Shown: positions 36,881 to 42,297 of the stretch, in pieces
How the letters are laid out: each line of letters starts with the position of its first letter
Numbering within the stretch: the first letter of the stretch is position 1
From: Pedobacter sp. ok626
GTDB taxonomy: Bacteria > Bacteroidota > Bacteroidia > Sphingobacteriales > Sphingobacteriaceae
Length of the DNA stretch: 64,000 nucleotides
Direction of reading: 5' to 3'
NCBI RefSeq assembly: GCF_900100435.1
Contig: NZ_FNEX01000007.1
Location: 177,503-241,502 of the forward strand
Program-made: the position numbers and the translations under genes
Notes under the pieces: generated by a model
Told to the model about the DNA's origin: nothing
The model's input: the letters and a program-made list of their open reading frames with translations, nothing else
The model's database searches: none

Positions 36881-37131
36881 TTAAAGAGTCTCTCCTGCAG
36901 AATTACCACAAGTGCATGGGAAGGGACGATAGATTAATGCCCATAACAAATATTGTTGTACTTTTGAAGGTGCGCTATAGCGTTATGGGCTCTATCGTAA
37001 TCCCGTTTCCAAGGCTGTGGTAAGCCATGCAGGGCGGTATTTAGAGCTTGCTATAGTCGCATCTTCGTTTTAGCCTCTTCTGTGGGTAAAACAGATCGTA
37101 AAGCCTCCTGCTCAAATCCCGTCCGGACTCC
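36881..37131 (-). pseudogene. Possible decayed coding or repeat element
   Basis: On the minus strand a frame from about 37131 reads GVRTGFEQEALRSVLPTEEA and onward with a natural residue mix. It meets an in-frame TAG at 37051-37053, continues (ALNTALHGLPQPWKRDYDRA), and needs one -1 frame change near 36950 to run on as LLWALIYRPFPCTCGNSAGE to a stop at 36881. One stop plus one frameshift in 250 bases suggests a broken gene or a copy of a dispersed repeat that happens to be open. I cannot assign a family, and chance openness is possible. Confidence 0.3.
36923..37004. repeat. Long imperfect inverted repeat
   Basis: ACGATAGA (36926-36933) and GCCCATAAC (36939-36947) pair with GTTATGGGC (36982-36990) and TCTATCGT (36991-36998). 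GGG/CCC extends the stem at the base. The stem totals about 20 bp with a 5-base bulge and a 34-base loop. There is no T tract, so it is not a classical terminator; it could be a folded RNA or element end. Confidence 0.7.
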
Positions 37132-37159
37132 TATTATTAACTGTTTAACAAACAATAAT

Positions 37160-37606
37160 ATGGAACTCAAAGACGACGAAAACAATGAAATCCTTTATTT
37201 TATTCTGGAACCAAATGCCGAAACGGACATCCCCGTCCATGTAGTTTTTGATGATCCATTTGCCGCTAAAGCTTACTTCAACAGGTTTCGAACATTTAGC
37301 GATGCTCAGATTCTGGAATGCCGCCTTAACCCAGGTTTTTACACCGACATCACCAAGGACTGCTATTTTATCCAGCTAGAGAGAAACTCAAATGTACATA
37401 CGATTTCTTTGGCTAATGATTTGCAAAGATCTGAACTGGCTATCAAAGGACATTACTTTTTTGAAGGAGACCAAATTTGCATTTATCTGATGGCGCAATG
37501 TGAAGAAGATGCCATAAAGGCGGCTCGTAAAATCCGAGATAAGGCTATTGCAAATAATGAATTTATAAACCACCCAACTTTAGGTAAAGTCTTGGGAATA
37601 GGCTAA
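37160..37606 (+). CDS. Hypothetical protein, no family recognised
   Basis: A 148-residue, probably cytoplasmic, acidic protein. ATG 37160 (MELKDDENNEILYFILEPNA) is chosen; the longer open frame upstream to 37082 runs through the decayed element and is not credible. The sequence is well balanced with alternating strands and helices (VHVVFDDPFAAKAYFNRFRT, QICIYLMAQCEEDAIKAARK), so it looks like a genuine folded protein of about one or two small alpha/beta domains. No signal peptide, membrane helix or catalytic motif was seen. It sits alone between the inverted-repeat patch and a strong hairpin, next to the RDD gene. Function unknown. Confidence 0.65.
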   Translation: MELKDDENNEILYFILEPNAETDIPVHVVFDDPFAAKAYFNRFRTFSDAQILECRLNPGFYTDITKDCYFIQLERNSNVHTISLANDLQRSELAIKGHYFFEGDQICIYLMAQCEEDAIKAARKIRDKAIANNEFINHPTLGKVLGIG

Positions 37607-37610
37607 AATG

Positions 37611-37650
37611 GAATGTCAGGTGTTCCAGCGCGCAGGTGCATCTGACATTC
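37611..37650. repeat. Strong 12-bp stem-loop without T tract
   Basis: GAATGTCAGGTG (37611-37622) pairs with CATCTGACATTC (37639-37650) with one G-T wobble and a 16-base loop that contains GCGCGC. It starts 4 bases after the hypothetical gene's stop. A terminator is possible but there is no T run, so a processing or element-end role is equally likely. Confidence 0.6.
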
Positions 37651-37730
37651 ACTTATTCAACCTACTGAACCTAGTCATTAAAGCCCTTACCTTTTTTCTT
37701 AACGTTTACGATAAATATGATCTTGAATAT

Positions 37731-37738
37731 TATATTTG
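37731..37738 (+). promoter_or_regulatory. -7 element just before the RDD gene
   Basis: TATATTTG is a perfect TAnnTTTG box ending 7 bases before ATG 37746, implying a leader of only a few bases or none. The -33 region is weak (TTTA at 37705). Confidence 0.4.
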
Positions 37739-37745
37739 AATAAGA

Positions 37746-38489
37746 ATGGAAACAATAAAGGTAAACACCAGTCAGTATGTAGACATAGATTATCCTGTTG
37801 CAGGTCTGGGCGAGCGCATAGCAGCAAGATTGATCGATTTAGGCATATTCTTAGGTTTATATGTAATTTTCATACTCTTGGTTTTAGTTACCGGCCTTTC
37901 CGTAGGTATGGAAAGCACACCATACCTTATCATTGGCTTGGCTATCTTATATGGCGCAAGCTATGTTTTCTACAACTTGGTTTGCGAGATCTTTATGAAC
38001 GGTCAGTGTGTAGGAAAACGCTTAATGAAAATAAAAGTGATTAGCTTGGATGGCAGTCAACCCAGCATAGGTCAGTATTTTATCCGATGGCTATTTCGCC
38101 TCGTTGACTTTGCGTTTACAGCACAGGTGGGTGGATTAATAGCTGTTGCAGTAACAAAGAACAAACAACGAATTGGAGATATTGTTGCCGGGACAACAGT
38201 CATCAAAACTGTTCCTCATACAAATATTAACCATATCGCTTTCCATCCTGTTGAAGAAGATTACATTCCCGTTTTTAATAATCTGACCCTGCTTACCGAC
38301 CGAGATATAGAGTTGATACATGAAGTGATTTCCACCTATTATAAAACCCACAATACCGAGTTGATCTACACCATGTCGGCAAAAGTAGCGGCTCTGCTTG
38401 CTATCAGCATCCCGGCGGGCATGAATGAAATGGAGTTTTTAAAAACGGTTATTAAAGATTACAACCACCAAACGGCTATTGCCTTATAG
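37746..38489 (+). CDS. RDD family membrane protein
   Basis: A 247-residue inner-membrane protein. The RDD signature sits at the start of helix 1 (GERIAARLIDLGIFLGLYVI, with conserved Arg and Asp). Two further helices follow (about 60-80, and 108-130 around GQYFIRWLFRLVDFAFTAQV), then NKQRIGDIVAGTTVIKT and a soluble C-terminal tail of about 90 residues. RDD proteins are presumed transporters or membrane-organising proteins; some have been linked to ion antiport. It is commonly found divergent from or beside SpoIIM-MoxR clusters, as here. A -7 box lies immediately upstream. Its stop is directly adjacent to that of the convergent SGNH hydrolase gene. Confidence 0.88.
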   Translation: METIKVNTSQYVDIDYPVAGLGERIAARLIDLGIFLGLYVIFILLVLVTGLSVGMESTPYLIIGLAILYGASYVFYNLVCEIFMNGQCVGKRLMKIKVISLDGSQPSIGQYFIRWLFRLVDFAFTAQVGGLIAVAVTKNKQRIGDIVAGTTVIKTVPHTNINHIAFHPVEEDYIPVFNNLTLLTDRDIELIHEVISTYYKTHNTELIYTMSAKVAALLAISIPAGMNEMEFLKTVIKDYNHQTAIAL

Positions 38490-39176
38490 TTATTTAAATA
38501 CCTTTACCACCGCAGGCAACAAGCTTGCGACCCATTCGACATGCATTTTTGCAGAATAATGTAAGCCATCTGTAGCTACGAGTTCCTGATCAGAAAGCGC
38601 CCTTCTTGAAGCCGCCGTAATATCTGTATAACTAACACCCATAGCCAGCGTTTCCTCCTTATTGATCGCATTAAAGGCATCTATTTCAGCAGCAATAGTC
38701 TGCTGATCGCGACCGCTATTTAATCCATAAGGCGTAACACCCCAATCGGGGATAGACACGACAAATACATGTGCTTTATCACCATTAGCAAAGTCAAGGG
38801 CGGTTTGTAATAATTCCTTAAATTCCTTACGATAGGCACTTAAAGACTCTCCCCGATATTGATTATTTACCCCGATCAACAAAGTAACCAGATCAAACTT
38901 CTGTTTTAGTGCAGCTTCTTTTATCGCTGTCTGAAGCTCGCTGGTTGTCCAACCGGTTGTGGCAATAATGTGCGGTTGGCCGACATCCAGGCGCTCTTGA
39001 TTTAGTTTCGCTGCCAACTGATAAGGAAAATTGCTTTCCATAGCTACGGATTCACCAATGGTATAAGAGTCGCCAAGCGCCAGATAAGATCTTTTATGTT
39101 CCGTCATGCTATTTACACTGTTTTTATCGCAGCCCAATATTACAACTATTGAAAGAATTATTACAGAGAATTTCAT
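38490..39176 (-). CDS. SGNH/GDSL hydrolase lipoprotein
   Basis: A 228-residue esterase-like lipoprotein. ATG 39176 is chosen because it gives a lipoprotein signal (MKFSVIILSIVVILGC, Cys16); a longer frame to 39287 has an unconvincing N-terminus. Block I is LALGDSYTIGE with the nucleophile Ser, block III is GVNNQYRG (Asn oxyanion ligand) and block V is DGLHYS with the catalytic Asp-His. The fold and length fit SGNH hydrolases acting on acyl esters of lipids, sugars or polymers; the substrate is not predictable. It would act in the periplasm or at the outer membrane. An array of 11-bp repeats lies about 140 bases upstream. Confidence 0.88.
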   Translation of the reverse strand: MKFSVIILSIVVILGCDKNSVNSMTEHKRSYLALGDSYTIGESVAMESNFPYQLAAKLNQERLDVGQPHIIATTGWTTSELQTAIKEAALKQKFDLVTLLIGVNNQYRGESLSAYRKEFKELLQTALDFANGDKAHVFVVSIPDWGVTPYGLNSGRDQQTIAAEIDAFNAINKEETLAMGVSYTDITAASRRALSDQELVATDGLHYSAKMHVEWVASLLPAVVKVFK

Positions 39177-39318
39177 TAGAATATTTTCAGTTTTAAACAG
39201 ACATGTAACTGTATATACGAGAAAAAAAGAGATCAGTATTGGCTGCTGCTCAATAGTAAAGTAGTATTGCTTATATATTGCCTCCATTATGCTTTAAACC
39301 TACTTTTCCATTGCTTGA

Positions 39319-39373
39319 GCAAAAGGATAGCAAAACAATAGCAAAAGGATTGCAAAAGGAAAGCAAAAGAAAG
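39319..39373. repeat. Five tandem 11-bp repeats (GCAAAAGGATA type)
   Basis: GCAAAA occurs at 39319, 39330, 39341, 39352 and 39363, an exact 11-bp period; units are gcaaaaggata, gcaaaacaata, gcaaaaggatt, gcaaaaggaaa and gcaaaagaaag. The array lies between the DUF2752 stop (39381) and the SGNH hydrolase start (39176). It could be a phased binding array, an expandable microsatellite or a transcribed RNA spacer. Confidence 0.85.
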
Positions 39374-39380
39374 TACAGCG

Positions 39381-39707
39381 CTAACACTGTCTAAACAGGT
39401 AGCTACCTAATACAATGGTACCGGTAATTAAGTACATAGTTTTAATCAATATCGTATGATCTTTTTTTGAGAAATAATTAACCGGTATAACTACGATAAA
39501 GGTAAGAAGTAAGGGAATTGTTGCTGGGTACAAATGAAAGCTCTCATGCAAGTCACCCCTAAGCAAAGCCACAAATGAGCGCTGAAAACCACAGCCCGGA
39601 CAGTCAATGCCGGTTAAAGCTTTAAATGGACAGCGCAGAAAAAAATTATCCGCCTGATCTAATAAAAAAGACCAGGCGGATAATAGATATATGTATAAAA
39701 CAAACAA
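39381..39707 (-). CDS. DUF2752 family membrane protein
   Basis: A 108-residue small membrane protein with the DUF2752 hallmark CPGCGFQRSFVALLRGD (residues about 36-52), which carries two cysteines, and two hydrophobic helices downstream (LLLTFIVVIPVNYF; an ITGTIVLGSYLF segment). The only usable start is TTG 39707, immediately after the TAA of the preceding DUF5684-like gene (stop 39708-39710), so translation is probably coupled. DUF2752 proteins frequently neighbour small DUF5684/CD225-like membrane proteins; the function of both is unknown. Confidence 0.82.
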   Translation of the reverse strand: MFVLYIYLLSAWSFLLDQADNFFLRCPFKALTGIDCPGCGFQRSFVALLRGDLHESFHLYPATIPLLLTFIVVIPVNYFSKKDHTILIKTMYLITGTIVLGSYLFRQC

Positions 39708-40181
39708 TTAAGCGTTTGGAGTTTTTGGAGGTTGATTAAATGGGTCGTTTGAACCGAAAGGGTTATTTCCACCAAAAGGATTATTAAATCCATTTTGTGC
39801 TTCAGCAGCCGAAGGACCTAGGTATTTCGCATCGCCAAAACCTAAAATCGGGAAAAATACGATTGGCAATATCAGTAAACCTACAGTGAAACCTTCTGTT
39901 TTACCAAAACTTTTGCTTAGTAAATTTGTAAGCCATATACCAAAAACGACATTTACGCAAGGTATAAGCATCCACAATACCCAAATCGTAGGTTTTCCTA
40001 CAATTTCTATCATAACAATTAGGTTATAAATTGGTATAATTGCTGCCCAACCAGGTTTCCCTGCTTTAACAAAAACTTTCCATAGTGAGGCATAGACCAG
40101 CACCATAACGGCAAGCCAAAAAATGACCATTCCGGCGCCAATGCCAGCTCCGGCGGCTGAGTACTCTGAGTTGTAATCCAT
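39708..40181 (-). CDS. DUF5684-like membrane protein with NPFG-rich tail
   Basis: A 157-residue membrane protein. ATG 40181 (MDYNSEYSAAGAGIGAG) is supported by a well-spaced promoter 25-55 bases upstream. Helices lie at about 18-35 and 45-130 in three or four hydrophobic segments (VFIWLA-type start, FVKAGKPGWAAIIPIYNLIV, WVLWMLIPCVNVVFGIWLTN). The loop GKPGWAAIIPIYN is the DUF5684 hallmark. The C-terminus contains repeats of NNPFG/SNDPF ending in QPPKTPNA. It is followed directly by the DUF2752 gene. Function unknown. Confidence 0.8.
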   Translation of the reverse strand: MDYNSEYSAAGAGIGAGMVIFWLAVMVLVYASLWKVFVKAGKPGWAAIIPIYNLIVMIEIVGKPTIWVLWMLIPCVNVVFGIWLTNLLSKSFGKTEGFTVGLLILPIVFFPILGFGDAKYLGPSAAEAQNGFNNPFGGNNPFGSNDPFNQPPKTPNA

Positions 40182-40206
40182 AGTTAATAGTTTAAATGAT
40201 TTAGTG

Positions 40207-40235
40207 TAAATATAACACTTGTTACAAAAAAACAA
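40207..40235 (-). promoter_or_regulatory. Candidate promoter for the DUF5684-DUF2752 pair
   Basis: On the minus strand TTG (40235-40233), 18 bases, then TATATTTA (40214-40207), one mismatch from TAnnTTTG. The predicted leader is about 20 bases to ATG 40181, supporting that start over the longer frame. Confidence 0.5.
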
Positions 40236-40265
40236 GCCTATGCTATTACCTTTTTTCGAGAATGT

Positions 40266-40961
40266 TTAGAAAAGTTCCATATTGAACAATGTAGAGATAT
40301 GATATTTCAATCGATCCTTAACCTCTCCCACGTCAAGCGCGTACCCCAATTCCCGCTGCATTGAGGTTACATCCTTATCATCTATCCCACAGGGAACTAT
40401 GTTTTTAAAGTAATCCAGATCCGCATTTACATTAAATGCAAAGCCATGCATAGTTACCCAGCGACTACAACGAACGCCCATTGCACAAATCTTGCGGGCG
40501 CGTTCATTATCGGCATCCAACCACACTCCAGTGAAACCCGGATAGCGACCTGCCAGAAGACCATAATCGGCCATCGTTAAAATAACAGCCTCCTCCAGTG
40601 TTCTTAAATATAAATGTATATCTGTAAAGAAATTATCCAGATCTAATATCGGGTAACCTACAATTTGTCCCGGTCCGTGATAAGTGATATCACCACCCCT
40701 GTTTATTTTATAATAAGTAGCTTCCTTAGCCAATAATGCTGCATCATCTAGTAACAGATTTTCAGGCTTACCACTCTTGCCCAGTGTATATACATGCGGA
40801 TGTTCGCAAAAAATAAGATAATTAGGTGTTTCCAGTTGCGTATTATTGGTCCGGTTCTGGGTTTTCAAAGCTACAGTCTGGTCAAAAATAGCCTCTTGCC
40901 TACGCCATGCCTCCTGATAATCCACAAGGTCCCAATCTATAAATTCAACTTTCTTATTCAT
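40266..40961 (-). CDS. lipB: Lipoyl(octanoyl) transferase
   Basis: A 231-residue cytoplasmic enzyme that moves octanoyl from acyl carrier protein to lipoyl domains of 2-oxoacid dehydrogenases and the glycine cleavage H protein. The signature RGGDITYHGPGQIVGYPILD, the lysine region KICAMGVRCSRWVTMHGFAF and the catalytic cysteine in NIVPCGIDDKDVTSM are all present. Length is normal. It lies 10 bases downstream of the phosphopantetheinyl transferase gene and is probably co-transcribed with it, linking two acyl-carrier-related activities. Confidence 0.95.
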   Translation of the reverse strand: MNKKVEFIDWDLVDYQEAWRRQEAIFDQTVALKTQNRTNNTQLETPNYLIFCEHPHVYTLGKSGKPENLLLDDAALLAKEATYYKINRGGDITYHGPGQIVGYPILDLDNFFTDIHLYLRTLEEAVILTMADYGLLAGRYPGFTGVWLDADNERARKICAMGVRCSRWVTMHGFAFNVNADLDYFKNIVPCGIDDKDVTSMQRELGYALDVGEVKDRLKYHISTLFNMELF

Positions 40962-40971
40962 TTCGAAAAAA

Positions 40972-41613
40972 TTAAGCTACCACATAGCCCAGCATGTAAC
41001 CGTCAGTAGTTTTAAAATAATGAACTGTTAGTTCCTGTGTACCAACAGGTAAATCAACCAATGCGTTCAACTGGCCTTCATTTTTCAATTTAAAAGGCTT
41101 AATGTGGATGTCTTGCTTAAACTCCAATCCTTTCCTACCGTTCCACTTATAAATAGCTTCCTTGGCACACCAGCAAACATATAAGCCATCAATATTATCG
41201 CCCACATATTTCTGCGCAAGCTCAACGTCCGAAAGAAATTTATGCTTAATGCTTTTTATTTTATGCTTGATCAACTCGATATCTACGCCAACTTTCCTGG
41301 TTTTACCGATAATTACCGATGCATAATCATAAGAATGGCTTAGCGAAATATGATAGTCAAAGTCTGGAAGATATGGCTTCCCATGATCGTCCATTCTGCA
41401 ATCAATATACTCATCTGTATTCAGCATAGTCCTGAGCAACACGCGGGTACTTAACCAGTGCAGCAGGCGCTTGCCATTATTTAAGGATGAAATGAAATCG
41501 AGTTCATGTTGTTTCAACTGTAACCCTGAGATCAGCTGTTCTTCGGTTTCCTCGATTTTCCAGACCGCCAGTATGGTGTCCTCGTCAATATTTTTATTAA
41601 AAACTACAGGCAT
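40972..41613 (-). CDS. 4'-phosphopantetheinyl transferase superfamily protein
   Basis: A 213-residue Sfp/AcpT-type enzyme that attaches 4'-phosphopantetheine to carrier proteins. The Mg-binding motif VGVDIE and the second motif WCAKEAIYK are intact, separated by about 42 residues as usual. ATG 41613 (MPVVFNKNID) is preferred; the five extra codons to TTG 41628 overlap the presumed transcription start region, because a perfect -7 box lies at 41634-41641. It resembles the longer Sfp-type family rather than AcpS. There is no polyketide or peptide synthetase nearby, so it probably serves fatty-acid ACP or a remote pathway. lipB follows after 10 bases. Confidence 0.9.
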   Translation of the reverse strand: MPVVFNKNIDEDTILAVWKIEETEEQLISGLQLKQHELDFISSLNNGKRLLHWLSTRVLLRTMLNTDEYIDCRMDDHGKPYLPDFDYHISLSHSYDYASVIIGKTRKVGVDIELIKHKIKSIKHKFLSDVELAQKYVGDNIDGLYVCWCAKEAIYKWNGRKGLEFKQDIHIKPFKLKNEGQLNALVDLPVGTQELTVHYFKTTDGYMLGYVVA

Positions 41614-41633
41614 CTCTATTTTAGACAACTTTG

Positions 41634-41641
41634 CAAAAGTA
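41634..41641 (-). promoter_or_regulatory. -7 element for the phosphopantetheinyl transferase-lipB pair
   Basis: On the minus strand TACTTTTG matches TAnnTTTG perfectly. Transcription would start near 41629, about 15 bases before ATG 41613. Confidence 0.45.
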
Positions 41642-41680
41642 TCTTAAATTAATCATAATTTCGTCCAAATACTATATAAA

Positions 41681-42217
41681 ATGATCCTGTCTGACAAACG
41701 AATTCTCGAAGAAATAGAGAAGGGCACAATTATCATTGAGCCTTTTAAACCCGAAAGCCTTGGAACAAACTCCTACGATGTACATTTAGGTAAATATCTA
41801 GCTACCTATACAGACCGGATACTTGATGCAAAAAAACACAATAAAATTGAACATTTTGAAATCCCTAAGGATGGTTATGTATTGCATCCCGGCACTTTAT
41901 ACCTTGGTGTAACCCTGGAATATACCGAGACTCATGCCCATATCCCTTTTTTGGAAGGCAAATCGAGTACCGGAAGATTGGGTATTGACATCCATGCTAC
42001 TGCAGGAAAAGGTGATGTTGGCTTTTGCAATACCTGGACGCTAGAAATCTCTTGCGCACAGCCTGTCCGCGTATACGCAGGCATGCCGATAGGTCAGCTG
42101 ATTTACTTTGTGGTAGAGGGCGATATCCAGACGATGTACAACGCAAAAGAAAATGCTAAATACAATAATAAAACAACCAAACCGGTTGAAAGTATGATGT
42201 GGAAGAATAAGTTTTAG
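41681..42217 (+). CDS. dcd: dCTP deaminase
   Basis: A 178-residue cytoplasmic enzyme that deaminates dCTP to dUTP, feeding thymidylate synthesis. The start ILSDKRILEEIEKG and GTNSYDVHLG, the substrate loop FLEGKSSTGRLGI and the catalytic Glu in TWTLEISCAQPVRVYAGM fit the family; the PIGQLIYF strand follows. It is slightly shorter than the E. coli enzyme (about 193 residues). It might be bifunctional (dCTP deaminase/dUTPase), which cannot be decided by eye. It is divergent from the phosphopantetheinyl transferase gene, 68 bases away, and is followed by a terminator. Confidence 0.93.
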   Translation: MILSDKRILEEIEKGTIIIEPFKPESLGTNSYDVHLGKYLATYTDRILDAKKHNKIEHFEIPKDGYVLHPGTLYLGVTLEYTETHAHIPFLEGKSSTGRLGIDIHATAGKGDVGFCNTWTLEISCAQPVRVYAGMPIGQLIYFVVEGDIQTMYNAKENAKYNNKTTKPVESMMWKNKF

Positions 42218-42251
42218 CCGCTGCGGCCTAAATTTTAATTGCTTAATAATT

Positions 42252-42285
42252 AGCCTCAATATTTGTATATTGAGGCTTTGTTATT
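42252..42285 (+). terminator. Rho-independent terminator after dcd
   Basis: Perfect 11-bp arms AGCCTCAATAT (42252-42262) and ATATTGAGGCT (42267-42277) with a 4-base loop, followed by TTGTTATTT. Confidence 0.88.
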
Positions 42286-42297
42286 TATGCTCAAAAT

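Larger units (their letters stand above)
36499..37159. other. 660-bp stretch without an intact gene
   Basis: The first part (36499-36880) is AT-rich with no open frame or obvious signal. The second part (36881-37131) has a more balanced composition, holds a long imperfect inverted repeat and, on the minus strand, a broken reading frame (described separately). It interrupts an otherwise compact region, consistent with an inserted and decayed element. Confidence 0.6.

Noticed and set aside
37101..37131. tRNA T-arm-like sequence (CTCAAATCCCGTCC)
   Set aside because: The five bases before the loop do not pair with those after it, and no D-arm or anticodon stem could be folded upstream.
37082..37159. 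Upstream extension of the 37160 gene
   Set aside because: The extra residues run through the decayed element and begin at a non-ATG codon; ATG 37160 gives a compact, natural N-terminus.
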